The notes under the pieces are model-generated. The model was not told where the DNA came from. It was given only the letters and a program-made list of their open reading frames with translations, and did no database searches. This document shows positions 45,212-54,415 of a stretch of DNA of 64,000 nucleotides, piece after piece. The translations under genes were made by a program, and so were the position numbers. Position 1 is the stretch's first letter, and each line of letters begins with the position of its first letter. Origin of the DNA: Streptomyces galbus (GTDB taxonomy: Bacteria; Actinomycetota; Actinomycetes; Streptomycetales; Streptomycetaceae); the NCBI RefSeq assembly GCF_005280195.1, contig NZ_SZPR01000015.1:78700-142699 (forward strand). The letters run 5' to 3'.

Positions 45212-45751
45212 GTGGACGTCTTGAAGCGCCGGCTCGAACGCAGCCTGGCCGCGCAGTCGGTCCTCGCGTTCGTGCTGGCGTTGGGCATCACCGCACTGTT
45301 CCGCCGGGACGACCACCCGGTCGTGTGGGTGGTCCACGCGGCCTTCTACACCGCCGTCGCGGTCGGAGCCGCGACCTGGCAGCGCCGGCGCGCCGCCCGG
45401 TCCGTGGGCACCGACTCCGGCGGGCTCGCCGACCTCGCCATCAGGATCCAGCGCCGTGACGTGCCCGAGGACCCGCGGGAGCGGGCGATGATGCGCCGAC
45501 TGGTCGCCGACTCCCTGCGGAAGATCGAGCGGGGACGCCGCTGGCTGCCGTACTACCTGGGGCTGCTCGGACTGCTCGCGGCCGGGATGTTCGTCCTGGG
45601 CGCCGTGCGCGGCTCCTGGGTGTTCCCGGCGGTCTTCGCGGCCGGTGTCGCGGCGTTCGCCTGTTCGGTCCTCTGGATGCGCCGGCGCTCCCTGGAACGC
45701 CTGCGGTTCATGCGGGACGCGCTGCAGCGGGACGGCGAACGGGTGTCCTGA
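45212..45751 (+). CDS. Membrane protein of unknown function
   Basis: A 179-residue protein with four hydrophobic helices in two pairs (AQSVLAFVLALGITALF, VVHAAFYTAVAVGAATW; YLGLLGLLAAGMFVLGAV, FAAGVAAFACSVLWM). They are separated by a charged cytoplasmic loop (IQRRDVPEDPRERAMMRRLV) and end in a basic amphipathic tail. No named family recognised. GTG start with GAAGGAG eleven bases upstream. Confidence 0.75.
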   Translation: MDVLKRRLERSLAAQSVLAFVLALGITALFRRDDHPVVWVVHAAFYTAVAVGAATWQRRRAARSVGTDSGGLADLAIRIQRRDVPEDPRERAMMRRLVADSLRKIERGRRWLPYYLGLLGLLAAGMFVLGAVRGSWVFPAVFAAGVAAFACSVLWMRRRSLERLRFMRDALQRDGERVS

Positions 45752-45822
45752 GGCTCCCCGGCCCGCGGTCGTTCCGGTGCGTCCGGCGCGGCGGCGGGCC
45801 GGCAGTCCGGCCGGAGGACCCG

Positions 45823-46221
45823 TCAGACCTCGGAGGTGTTCTCCGCGGTGTCGACGTCCGCGGGCGCCGACCGCTGCTGCAGGCCGCGGGCCACCCGGGC
45901 CTGGGCCTCCAGGACCGTGGCGTAGGCCGGCAGGATCTCCTCCAGGCCCAGGATCCACATCATCCGGCGCAGGTGCTCGCTCAGCCCGGCCAGGACCAGC
46001 GTGCCCTGCCGTTCCTCCAGGCGACGCCGCCAGGACAGCATCAGGGAGACGCCCGTGGAGTCGAGGTAGGCGGTGCGCGAGGCGTCCAGCACCAGCCGGC
46101 GGCAGCCCTGTCCGAGCAGCCGTTCGATCTCCGCGCGCATGGACTCGGCGGCGAACAGGTCCACGTCCTCGGGAAGGGCCGCCACCACCAGGTCGTCGTC
46201 ACGGTGCATGACTTCCAGCAC
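45823..46221 (-). CDS. STAS-domain anti-sigma factor antagonist
   Basis: A 132-residue STAS protein with canonical acceptor site AYLDSTGVSLML and a variable Ala/Glu-rich tail (SAPADVDTAENTSEV). GTG 46221 follows a strong GAGGAGGGGGG site by a few bases. Earlier in-frame codons to 46260 are possible but lack a site. No phosphatase or kinase is directly adjacent; it may serve the REC-PP2C at 47757. Confidence 0.88.
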   Translation of the reverse strand: MLEVMHRDDDLVVAALPEDVDLFAAESMRAEIERLLGQGCRRLVLDASRTAYLDSTGVSLMLSWRRRLEERQGTLVLAGLSEHLRRMMWILGLEEILPAYATVLEAQARVARGLQQRSAPADVDTAENTSEV

Positions 46222-46476
46222 TGTTTCCCCCCTCCTCGAGGTCGCCCGGGCCTTGTACACGAGTGTCCTGCCCGCAGGACCTGTACCCCGTCATCGGCTC
46301 GGCACGGGCGCCGTACCACTGGTGTGCCCACGACCACACTAACGGGGGTCCGGTCGCGGCCGGGCGGAGTGCCGGTCCAGCTCACCCGGTCCGGTGGTCC
46401 CTCGGCCGCCCGGGTCACGGTTGGCCGGGCGGCCCCTGGTTACTCCGGGACGTGAGCGACGGCAGGGGAGAAGACG

Positions 46477-46761
46477 ATGACCGAGCACGAGGCGCGACGT
46501 CCCGCTCCGGCGAGCGGCATGCGCGCGGAGCACGACGACCGCACCACCGCCGAGGACGCCGGCTGGCCGCGGCACACCGAGGCCGAGGAGCCCGAGGAGC
46601 CCGAGGCGACCGAGGAGCCGGGGAGCGCCCTGGAGGAGCGGGCCGACGTGCGCCGCGCCATCGACGACGACACGAGTGTCGCCGAGCTGACCGGGTACGA
46701 GCCGCAGGACGAGGATCCGCTCGACCCGGAGTTCCGGGCCCCGACGGACGACGGAGCGTGA
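46477..46761 (+). CDS. Small acidic hypothetical protein
   Basis: A 94-residue, strongly acidic and probably disordered protein (TEAEEPEEPEATEEPG). The C-terminal half (RRAIDDDTSVAELTGYEPQD, then DPLDPEFRAP) looks conserved, like short Streptomyces stress-associated proteins, but I cannot name a family. ATG with GGGGAG seven bases upstream. Confidence 0.7.
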   Translation: MTEHEARRPAPASGMRAEHDDRTTAEDAGWPRHTEAEEPEEPEATEEPGSALEERADVRRAIDDDTSVAELTGYEPQDEDPLDPEFRAPTDDGA

Positions 46762-46856
46762 GCCGTACGGCGTGAGGCCGTACGGCTCGCCGTGTCGCCG
46801 GGCCCTGGGGTTCCGGCGACCGCGGGCGTGGCCGACGACGAGGGGAGACTGGCTGC

Positions 46857-47603
46857 ATGTGCGGCCGTTACGCATCCACCCGCAGTCCGCAGGACCTGGT
46901 GCAGCTCTTCGGGGTCACCGAGTGGCACCCCGACGAGAGGCTGGAGCCGAGCTGGAACGTCGCGCCCACGGACGACGTGTGGGCGGTCCTCGAACGTGCC
47001 CCGCGCGGCGCGCAGGACGACACCGCGGCGGTGGAGCGGCAACTGCGCCCGCTGCGCTGGGGCCTGGTGCCGTCGTGGGCCAAGGACGTCAAGGTCGGCG
47101 CACGCATGATCAACGCGCGTGTGGAGACCGTGCACGAGAAGCCCGCGTTCCGCCGTGCCTTCGTCAAGCGCCGCTGCCTGCTGCCCGCCGACGGCTTCTA
47201 CGAGTGGGAGCAGGTGACGGACCCGGCCACCGGCAAGGCCCGCAAGCAGCCCTACTTCATCCATCCCGAGGACGACCAGGTGATGGCCCTCGCCGGGCTG
47301 TACGAGTACTGGCGCGACCCCGGGGTGAAGGACGACGACGACCCCGGGGCCTGGCTGCTGACCTGCACCGTCATCACCACCGAGGCCACCGACGCCGCCG
47401 GGCGCGTGCACCCCCGGATGCCCCTGGCCCTCACCCCGGACCACTACGACGCCTGGCTCGACCCCCGCCACCAGGACCCCGGCCACCTGCGCGCCCTGCT
47501 GGGGCAGCCCGCGGACGGCCACCTCGACGCCCGGCCCGTCTCCACGGCCGTGAACAACGTCCGCAACGACGGCCCGCACCTCCTCGACCCGGTGACCCCG
47601 TAG
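46857..47603 (+). CDS. SRAP (SOS response-associated) abasic-site protein, YedK/HMCES family
   Basis: A 248-residue SRAP protein that should crosslink to abasic sites in single-stranded DNA via Cys2. All catalytic positions are visible: MCGRY with Cys2, WNVAPT with Asn34, DGFYEWE with Glu116 and RVHPRMP with His185. RWGLVPSWAKD is the standard core. The ATG gives Met-Cys exactly as maturation requires. No LexA-type GAAC-N4-GTTC box is visible upstream. Its presence adds DNA protection to the stress block. Confidence 0.95.
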   Translation: MCGRYASTRSPQDLVQLFGVTEWHPDERLEPSWNVAPTDDVWAVLERAPRGAQDDTAAVERQLRPLRWGLVPSWAKDVKVGARMINARVETVHEKPAFRRAFVKRRCLLPADGFYEWEQVTDPATGKARKQPYFIHPEDDQVMALAGLYEYWRDPGVKDDDDPGAWLLTCTVITTEATDAAGRVHPRMPLALTPDHYDAWLDPRHQDPGHLRALLGQPADGHLDARPVSTAVNNVRNDGPHLLDPVTP

Positions 47604-47699
47604 GAGCGCTCCCACGCCCCGCCTGCGGAGGCGTTCGCTGCCGTGCCCGGTGAGGGGGAGGAGGCGAGTGGCCTATGCAGGGCGGGTATGCTCACAACC

Positions 47700-47715
47700 G
47701 TTGTCCAGCGACAAC
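47700..47715. promoter_or_regulatory. Palindrome upstream of the REC-PP2C operon
   Basis: GTTGTC-CAGC-GACAAC is an exact 6-bp inverted repeat, 42 bases before the GTG at 47757. Spacing fits a dimeric regulator of MarR or response-regulator type; MarR genes lie at 51273 and 54416. A GTTGTC half-site also occurs near 55041. Confidence 0.45.
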
Positions 47716-47756
47716 AGTAGGGTGCCAAAAGGGCCGGTGAGGAGGGCGGGAGCAGG

Positions 47757-48977
47757 GTGATGCCACAGACGCGAACCGACGGCCTGCCCAGGAACGACGA
47801 CGGGATGGGACAGCCGTCCTGGGTGTCCGGCGAACCGTCGGTCCTGCTGGTCGAGGACGACGCCGGGGACGCCTTACTGGTCGAGGAACTGGTCGCCGAC
47901 AGCGCGCTCAAGGTGCGCCTGACGTGGGTCCGCTCCATGGCCGAGGCCGTCGAGGCGCTCGCCACCGAGGTGCCCGACTGCATCCTGCTCGACCTGCACC
48001 TGCCCGACGCCCAAGGACTCGAGGCGGTCTCCCGGGTCCGTGCGAGCGCCGACCAGGCGGCCGTGGTCGTCCTGACCGGCCTCGCCGAGGAGGAGACCGG
48101 CCTGGCCGCCGTGGCCGCCGGAGCCCAGGACTACCTGGTCAAGGGACGCGTCGAGCCCGAGTTGTTCGTGCGGGCGATGCGCTACGCGATCCAGCGCAAG
48201 CAGTCCGAGCGGGCGGCCGTGGCGCTCCAGGCCAGCCGGCTCCAGGCCCAGGAGAACGCCCGCCTGGAACGGGGTCTGCTGCCCCGCCCGCTGCTGCGCG
48301 GCGAGGGGGTCGAAGTGGTCACCCGGTACCGCCCGGGCCGGGCGCACGCCCTGCTCGGCGGTGACTTCTACGACATCGTGCAGGGCGCCGACGGCACGGT
48401 CCACGCGCTGATCGGCGACGTCTCCGGGCACGGCCCCGACGAGGCCGCCCTCGGCGTGGCCCTGCGCATCGCCTGGCGCACCCTGGTGCTCACCGGCGTC
48501 ACGGGTCCCGACCAGGTGGCGCGCCTGGAGGAGATCCTGGTGGCCGAGCGCACCCGCAGCGAGGTCTTCGCCACGCTCGTCACGCTCAGCGCCGTACCCG
48601 GGCAGCGCACGGTCCGCCTGGTGCGGGCCGGGCACCACGGGCTGCTGCGGCGGACCGGCGGCGGCGTGGAGTGGCTCGAACCCCCGGGCGGCCCCGCGCT
48701 GGGCGTGGTCCCGGGCCTCGCGCGCTGGCCCGTGGCCGAGATGACCGTGGAGGAGGGCGCCGCGGTCGTGCTGTTCACCGACGGCCTGTTCGAAGGGCAC
48801 GTGGGGCGCGGACAGGAGCGGCTGGGCGAGGACGGCCTGCTGGCGCTGGCCCGTGAGTGCACGGCGCTGCCGGCCGAGGAGTTCGTCGACGCGCTGATCG
48901 TGCGCGCCGAGGGCCTCGCCGAGGAGCAGGGCGGCCTGGCGGACGACGTGGCCGTGATGCATCTGAGTTGGGACTGA
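47757..48977 (+). CDS. Receiver-PP2C phosphatase (RssB/SpoIIE-type response regulator)
   Basis: A 406-residue response regulator with an N-terminal receiver (acceptor Asp79 in CILLDLHLPDAQGL; acidic pair VEDDAGD; YLVKGR Lys) and a C-terminal SpoIIE-type PP2C. The motifs LLGGDFYDIV, LIGDVSGHGPDEA, VLFTDGLFEG and ADDVAVMHL are all intact. Phosphorylation of the receiver should control STAS dephosphorylation, coupling two-component input to partner switching. GTG 47757 or ATG 47760 start after GGAGGG. Followed within 33 bases by a sensor kinase that may drive it. Confidence 0.93.
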   Translation: MMPQTRTDGLPRNDDGMGQPSWVSGEPSVLLVEDDAGDALLVEELVADSALKVRLTWVRSMAEAVEALATEVPDCILLDLHLPDAQGLEAVSRVRASADQAAVVVLTGLAEEETGLAAVAAGAQDYLVKGRVEPELFVRAMRYAIQRKQSERAAVALQASRLQAQENARLERGLLPRPLLRGEGVEVVTRYRPGRAHALLGGDFYDIVQGADGTVHALIGDVSGHGPDEAALGVALRIAWRTLVLTGVTGPDQVARLEEILVAERTRSEVFATLVTLSAVPGQRTVRLVRAGHHGLLRRTGGGVEWLEPPGGPALGVVPGLARWPVAEMTVEEGAAVVLFTDGLFEGHVGRGQERLGEDGLLALARECTALPAEEFVDALIVRAEGLAEEQGGLADDVAVMHLSWD

Positions 48978-49009
48978 CGGAAGTTGACCGAGAAGTGTCG
49001 AGGCGAACG

Positions 49010-50656
49010 GTGAGGGACGTGACGGGCGGAACGGGTGCCGGGCGACGGCTGACGGTACAGGGCTGGTTCTTCCTGGCGCTGTCGCTGATGGTGCTGCTCG
49101 TGGTCGTCGGCTCGGTCATCGGCGGCACCCTGCTGGCGCAGACCGCGCGGGTGACCGACGAGCTGACCATGGACATCCAGCCGGCCCGGACCGAGGCGTA
49201 CCGGCTGCAGGCCGCGCAGGTCAACCAGGAGACCGGTATCCGGGGCTACGCCATCGCCGCCGACCGGCAGTTCCTCGCCCCCTACACCCAGGGCAAGCAG
49301 GACGAGGCCCGCTCCGTACGGCGGCTGCGCGAGCTGCTCGAGGGCCGGCCCGAGCTGCTCGCGGACCTCGACGCGGTCGAGCGCGAGGCGGACCAGTGGC
49401 GCGAGAAGTTCGCCGAGCCGCTGGCCGCGTCCGTGACACCGGGACAGCCGCGCACCCTGGACCAGCGGTCCGCCGAGCGGGGCAAGGCCGAGTTCGACCA
49501 GGTCCGTGCCCTGTGGACGAAGCAGAACGACGACCTGACCCGCGCCGTCCAGGACGGGCGCGCGCGCATCACCCACGAGCGCCTGGTGCGCAACTCCGTC
49601 CTGGCCGGCATGGTGGCCGTCTTCCTGCTGACCGGCATCGCCCTGTCCGTCCTGGTGCGCATGCTGGTGGCCCGTCCCCTGGAATCCCTGCGTGCGGCGT
49701 CGCGACGCGTCGCGGGCGGTGACTTCGCGTACGAGATCCCCGGTGACGGCCCCGCCGACCTGACCGCGGTGGCCGGCGACGTCGAGGACATGCGCAAGCG
49801 GATCGTCGCCGAGCTGCACGCCTCCCGCGACATCCAGGACGAGCTGACCCGGCAGGCCGCCGAACTGGACGCGCAGACGGTGGAGCTGCGCCGCTCCAAC
49901 GCCGAGCTGGAGCAGTTCGCCTACGTCGCCTCGCACGACCTCCAGGAGCCGCTGCGCAAGGTCGCCTCGTTCTGCCAGCTCCTGGAGAAACGCTACGGCG
50001 ACCAGCTCGACGACCGGGGCCGGCAGTACATCGACTTCGCCGTGGACGGCGCCAAGCGCATGCAGGTCCTCATCAACGACCTGCTGACCTTCTCCCGGGT
50101 GGGCCGGCTCAACGACGCCCGCGAGCCCGTCGACCTCGACCAGGCCCTCGACAAGGCGCTGCGCAACCTCACCGCGTCCGTCGAGGAGTCCGGGGCGGTC
50201 GTCGACCGGCCGGAGGACCTGCCCGAGATCACTGGCGACCCGACCCTGCTGACCATGCTCTGGCAGAACCTCGTGGGCAACGCGCTGAAGTTCCGCCACG
50301 CCGACCGCACCCCGCACGTCCGCGTCACCTGCGAAGCCGACCCGGAGGCGCCCGGCATGTGGCGCCTGAGCGTCACGGACAACGGCATCGGCATCCCCGA
50401 GCAGTTCGCGGAGAAGGTGTTCGTGATCTTCCAGCGGCTGCACGGCCGCGACGCCTACGGGGGCACCGGCATCGGCCTGGCCCTGTGCAAGAAGATCGTC
50501 GAGCACCACGGCGGCCGGATCTGGATCGACACCGGCCACACGGACGGCACCCGCTTCTGCTTCACTCTTCCCACGGCCGCCGATGCCACCGACGCCGATG
50601 CCGAAAGCCCCTCGACCGACGCCACCGACGCCACCGAAGAGAAGGCCCTGACATGA
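49010..50656 (+). CDS. CHASE3-HAMP sensor histidine kinase
   Basis: A 548-residue membrane kinase. TM1 (FFLALSLMVLLVVVGSVIGG), an extracytoplasmic CHASE3-type helical sensor (about residues 45-190, NQETGIRGYAIAADRQFLAP), TM2 (about 203-223) and HAMP (RPLESLRAASRRVAGGDF). These are followed by a phytochrome-like HisKA with His309 (YVASHDLQEPLRKV) and HATPase (VTDNGIGIPEQF, GGTGIGLALCKKI). GTG start with GAGG six to seven bases upstream, 32 bases after the REC-PP2C gene. Stop overlaps the receiver gene (ATGA). The tail is Asp/Thr/Ala low complexity. Confidence 0.93.
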   Translation: MRDVTGGTGAGRRLTVQGWFFLALSLMVLLVVVGSVIGGTLLAQTARVTDELTMDIQPARTEAYRLQAAQVNQETGIRGYAIAADRQFLAPYTQGKQDEARSVRRLRELLEGRPELLADLDAVEREADQWREKFAEPLAASVTPGQPRTLDQRSAERGKAEFDQVRALWTKQNDDLTRAVQDGRARITHERLVRNSVLAGMVAVFLLTGIALSVLVRMLVARPLESLRAASRRVAGGDFAYEIPGDGPADLTAVAGDVEDMRKRIVAELHASRDIQDELTRQAAELDAQTVELRRSNAELEQFAYVASHDLQEPLRKVASFCQLLEKRYGDQLDDRGRQYIDFAVDGAKRMQVLINDLLTFSRVGRLNDAREPVDLDQALDKALRNLTASVEESGAVVDRPEDLPEITGDPTLLTMLWQNLVGNALKFRHADRTPHVRVTCEADPEAPGMWRLSVTDNGIGIPEQFAEKVFVIFQRLHGRDAYGGTGIGLALCKKIVEHHGGRIWIDTGHTDGTRFCFTLPTAADATDADAESPSTDATDATEEKALT

Positions 50657-51099
50657 CCACCCCTGACGCCACCCCCGTCGACGTGCTCCTCGTCGAGGAC
50701 GACCCCGGCGACGAACTGATGACGCGCGAGGCGTTCGAGGACAACAAGATCGGCAACACGCTGCACGTCGTCCGGGACGGCGAGGAGGCCCTGGACTTCC
50801 TCTACCGGCGCGGCCAGCACACCGACGCCCCGCGGCCCGACCTGATCCTGCTCGACCTGAACCTGCCGAAGTACGACGGCCGCCAGGTGCTGGAGAAGAT
50901 CAAGTCGGACCCGGACCTGTCGCTCATCCCGGTCGTCGTGCTGACCACCTCGGCGGCCGAGGAAGACATCCTGCGCAGCTACAAGCTGCACGCCAACGCC
51001 TACGTCACCAAGCCGGTCGACCTGGACCAGTTCATCGCCGCGGTCCGCCAGATCGACGACTTCTTCGTCCAGGTGGTCCGCCTCCCCAAGAACCGCTGA
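50653..51099 (+). CDS. Single-domain response regulator (Rcp1-like)
   Basis: A 148-residue stand-alone receiver. Acceptor Asp68 in LILLDLNLPKYDG, acidic pair VEDDPGD, Thr/Ser switch VVVLTTSAA and Lys in YVTKPVDLDQF. The DFLYRRGQH segment is typical of phytochrome-partner Rcp1 receivers. No output domain, so it works as a phospho-carrier or by protein contact. Co-translated with the CHASE3 kinase (ATGA). Together with the REC-PP2C it gives the kinase two possible receivers. Confidence 0.93.
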   Translation: MTTPDATPVDVLLVEDDPGDELMTREAFEDNKIGNTLHVVRDGEEALDFLYRRGQHTDAPRPDLILLDLNLPKYDGRQVLEKIKSDPDLSLIPVVVLTTSAAEEDILRSYKLHANAYVTKPVDLDQFIAAVRQIDDFFVQVVRLPKNR

Positions 51100-51272
51100 G
51101 CCCCGCCGGCGGTCCGCGCGGCACCCGCTGTACGGGCCGCCACCGGGGCCGCCGGGACGAATGACCGGGGGGCCGCGCGGGTAGACGCCTGCTTGGCCTC
51201 CGCATTCGCGGGTACAGCGACCACATGACCGGAGGATCACCACACTGCCGGCTCCCCTGAGAGCCTCGGTCC

Positions 51273-51755
51273 ATGGCGGAATACGGGGACGCTGATCGAG
51301 AACCGGCGCGGGCCGACGGGCCGGACGTCGTCGCTGGCCGGATCGCGGACGCGGTGGACAGCCTGACCGGGCTGTGGGCCGCGGCGGCGAGCCGGGCCTC
51401 GGTGCGGCTGTCGCCGCACCAGTTGCGGGCCATGCGAATCCTGGAGGACCTGCCGGGCGCCAATCTGACGGCCTTGGCGGAGCGCCTCGACGCCGGCCTG
51501 CCCTCGGTCAGCAGACTCTGCGACCGGCTGGAGGCGGCCGGCCTGGTCGTCCGGGACGCCGCGCCCCACAACCGCCGTGAGGTGGAGCTGCGCCTGACGA
51601 CCCACGGGCGGCACGTCCTGGCCGAGGTGGCGCGGCTGAGGAACCGTGCCCTGGCCGAGGTGCTGCACGCCATGGACCCGGACGTCCTGGACGCCCTGGA
51701 CCGGAGCCTGCGGGCGTTCGCCGAGGTGCAGAAGAACCTCCCACCGCCGGAGTGA
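51273..51755 (+). CDS. MarR family transcriptional regulator
   Basis: A 160-residue MarR-type winged-helix protein: LTALAERLDAGLPSVSRLCD is the HTH and DAAPHNRREVELRLTTHG the wing. It is paralogous to the regulator at 54416 (shared L..LA..L....PS.SRLCDRL..AG and RRE..L.L...G). Converges with the PP2C gene at 51822. Ligand unknown; cysteine-poor, so not an obvious OhrR-type redox sensor. Confidence 0.9.
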   Translation: MAEYGDADREPARADGPDVVAGRIADAVDSLTGLWAAAASRASVRLSPHQLRAMRILEDLPGANLTALAERLDAGLPSVSRLCDRLEAAGLVVRDAAPHNRREVELRLTTHGRHVLAEVARLRNRALAEVLHAMDPDVLDALDRSLRAFAEVQKNLPPPE

Positions 51756-51821
51756 CACCGGCACGCCACCGGTACGACGGCCGTGGCGGACCGCGCCGGA
51801 CCGGTACGGGCGCCGGACCGC

Positions 51822-53015
51822 TCAGTTCTCGGCGGGCGGCCGGCCGTGCCAGTCGAGGCAGACCACCGCGGCGTCGGCGGTGAGGTCCGAGCTGCCGGAG
51901 TGCTCCACCAGGCCCGCCACGACGGCCCGCGCCGCCTCGTTCGTGTCCTGCGACCGGGCCGCGCCGAGGGTCTGGCGCAGGGCCTGCTCGCCGAACACGC
52001 CGCCCTCCGGGGACCGCGCCCCGTGGACTCCGGAGCTCACCACGACGAGCCGGTCGCCGGGCCGCACGGTGAAGACCTGCTCCTCGTAGGCGGTCTCCTC
52101 GAACATGCCGAGGGGAAGCTGGGCGTCCAGCTCGACCCGCTCGACCGACTCGTCGCGCAGGCGGAACAGGTGCGGCGAGCCCGCGTCCACGGCCTGCACG
52201 CTGCCGGTCGCCAGGTCGAAGCGGAGCAGCAGGGTCGAGGCGTACACCTTGCCGCCGTACTGGGCGTACACCGCCTGGTCGGCCAGGCGGGCCTGGTCGG
52301 CGAGGCCGAGGCCCGCCCGGCGGGCGTTGCGCAGGGCGCTCACCGTGAGGTTGGTCAGCAAGGAGGCGTCGATGCCCCGGCCCATGCCGTCGGTCACGGT
52401 GAGGATCAGGTGGTCGCCGTCGGTCGACCAGTCGAAATTGTCGCCGCCGACGGCGTACGCGGGCTCCAGGTGGGCGCCGATGACGAACTCCGGGCGGGCG
52501 CAGCCGCGGCCCGGCAGCAGCTGCCACTGCATCTCGGCCGCCAGCGTCAGCCGGCGGCTGCGCCGGGCCAGCAGGTACAGGTCGGTGTCGCGCTCCGCCG
52601 TGACGACCTCGTGCCCGAGCGCGGTCGCGAAGTCGGAGAGCCGCAGCACCCCGGCCGGGACCGCCTCGTCGGCGGACACGCGCACCGAGAGCACCCCGAG
52701 CCGGTCCCCGCGCACGGTGACGGGCAGGTGCACCGTGGCCGTTCCGTCCTCGGCGGGCTGCACGACGGGCGTCTGGGTGGAGAAGGCCTGCCCGGCGGGA
52801 CCGTCGTGGGCCGACAGGGGCTCCCCGGTGTACGGCAGCCGGGTGACCGGTTGCAGCACGCGCATCGCGTAGTCGGCGAGCCACAGGGTGACCTCCCGGG
52901 CCCCGGCGCGCTCGGCGAGCAGGTTCCGGGCCGTGTCGACCACGGCGTGCGGCGGGGCCGCGCGCAGCGCGCTCTCCGCGGTCCGGACCGGTTCAGACGC
53001 GCTCACGGCATTCAC
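51822..53015 (-). CDS. GAF-PP2C phosphatase homologue with degenerate active site
   Basis: A 397-residue protein with an N-terminal GAF-like domain (about 15-150) and a SpoIIE-type PP2C fold (about 165-385). GGDNFDW and TVTDGMGRG keep the first acidic ligands, but the usual TDG motif is SSG (VVVSSGVHG) and the final DD pair is AD (LTADAAVV). Two metal-ligand positions are therefore missing, so it may be a weak phosphatase or a pseudo-phosphatase that binds STAS partners. Paralogue of 53090-54250 (same LTLAAEMQWQLLPG and NARRAGL segments). ATG start. Confidence 0.88.
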   Translation of the reverse strand: MNAVSASEPVRTAESALRAAPPHAVVDTARNLLAERAGAREVTLWLADYAMRVLQPVTRLPYTGEPLSAHDGPAGQAFSTQTPVVQPAEDGTATVHLPVTVRGDRLGVLSVRVSADEAVPAGVLRLSDFATALGHEVVTAERDTDLYLLARRSRRLTLAAEMQWQLLPGRGCARPEFVIGAHLEPAYAVGGDNFDWSTDGDHLILTVTDGMGRGIDASLLTNLTVSALRNARRAGLGLADQARLADQAVYAQYGGKVYASTLLLRFDLATGSVQAVDAGSPHLFRLRDESVERVELDAQLPLGMFEETAYEEQVFTVRPGDRLVVVSSGVHGARSPEGGVFGEQALRQTLGAARSQDTNEAARAVVAGLVEHSGSSDLTADAAVVCLDWHGRPPAEN

Positions 53016-53089
53016 CCTTTCGGCATATGACCTTCACACTAGCGTGCCCCGTCCGCGCCCCCGACCCGGCGGGGTACCGGCGGGTGACG

Positions 53090-54250
53090 TCAGCGTCCCC
53101 GCCAGTCCAGGCACACCACCAGCGCGTCGTCGTCCGCGGTGCGGTGACCCCGGTGGCCGGTCAGCTCCCGCAGCACCGCCGCGGGGACCTCCGCGGCGGG
53201 CAGCAGCCGCGTGGCCTGGATCGCCCGGGCCAGCGCGGAGTCACCGTACGCCTCACCGCGGGGCGAGGCCACGGCGTACACCCCGTCGCTGACGAACACC
53301 AGCCGGTCGCCGGGCTCGACGCGAAGCTCCTGCGTGACGTAGTCGGTCTCCTCGAACATGCCCAGCGGGAGCTGCGGCTCGAAGGCGACCCGCTCCACCG
53401 TGCCGCCGCGCAGCCGCATCATCCGGGGTGAGCCGGCGTCCACCACCCGGGCCCGCCCGGTGCCGATCTCGAAGTCGAACATCAGCACCGACAGGTACCG
53501 GTGGCCGCCGTAGTGGCCGAACACCGCCTGGTCGGCGAGGGCGGCCTGGTCGGCCAGGGGGAGTCCGGCCCGACGGGCGTTGCGCAGGGCGTTGACGGCG
53601 AGGTTCGTCAGCAGCGCCGCCTCGGTGCCCTCGCCCATGCCGTTGGAGACGTACAGCACGAGGCTGTCCGCGGTGGCCGACCAGTCGTAGTTGTCGCCGT
53701 GGATCGCGTAGGCCGGCTCGAGCTGGGCGCCCAGGTCGAACTCCGGCCGGGAGCAGGAGGTGCCGGGCAGGAGCTGCCACTGCATCTCCGCGGCCAGGGT
53801 GAGGCGGTCCTGCCGCCGGGCCCGCAGGAACAGGTCGGTGTCGCGTTCGGCGATCAGCACCTCGTGGCCCAGCACCTCGGCCAGCTCCGCCAGCTCGGCC
53901 AGCCGGGCGCGGCCCTCCTCCGCGTCCGACAGGGTCACCGTCAGGACGCCGAGCCGGTCACCGCGCACGCTCACCGGCAGGTGCGCGCGGACCCGGCCCT
54001 CCCCGAGCGCCTCCACGAAGGGCTCCTGGGAGGCGAAGGCGCGCCCGGCCGGGCTGTTGTGGACGGACACGGGTGTCCGCGCGTGCGGCGGCTCGGTCAC
54101 GGGCTGGAGCACGCTGAGGCCGTAGTCGACGATGAGCAGGTCCACGGAGTCCGCACCGTACTGCCGGCCCAGCTCCTCGCGCGCGGCGTGGGCCAGGTCC
54201 TGGGGGGCCGCCCTGCGCAGCGCCCGCTCGACAGCCATGAATCTGTTCAC
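53090..54250 (-). CDS. GAF-PP2C phosphatase (SpoIIE type), paralogue of 51822
   Basis: A 386-residue GAF-PP2C protein homologous to its neighbour. The PP2C motifs are AIHGDNYDW, YVSNGMGEG, FVSDGVYAV and TADDDALVV: the late SDG and DD ligands are kept, whereas the second motif has Asn in place of Asp (SNGMG). The active site is thus also atypical but differently so from 51822. Start GTG 54250 (ATG 54238 is the alternative; neither has a clear ribosome site). Divergent from the MarR gene at 54416. Confidence 0.88.
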   Translation of the reverse strand: MNRFMAVERALRRAAPQDLAHAAREELGRQYGADSVDLLIVDYGLSVLQPVTEPPHARTPVSVHNSPAGRAFASQEPFVEALGEGRVRAHLPVSVRGDRLGVLTVTLSDAEEGRARLAELAELAEVLGHEVLIAERDTDLFLRARRQDRLTLAAEMQWQLLPGTSCSRPEFDLGAQLEPAYAIHGDNYDWSATADSLVLYVSNGMGEGTEAALLTNLAVNALRNARRAGLPLADQAALADQAVFGHYGGHRYLSVLMFDFEIGTGRARVVDAGSPRMMRLRGGTVERVAFEPQLPLGMFEETDYVTQELRVEPGDRLVFVSDGVYAVASPRGEAYGDSALARAIQATRLLPAAEVPAAVLRELTGHRGHRTADDDALVVCLDWRGR

Positions 54251-54415
54251 GATCGTAGATATGCCAATCTCTCACCCGAAGTGACGTGTCGTCCGGCCCT
54301 GTGGGGGGCCGTCCGGTGGGGCCGGCCGCGCGCGGACACCCGCGCGTCGTCCCGACCATCCCTGTACGGCGCCCCTGCCTAGTACGCTGAGGGGCGTCCC
54401 CGTGCCTGCGAGAGT

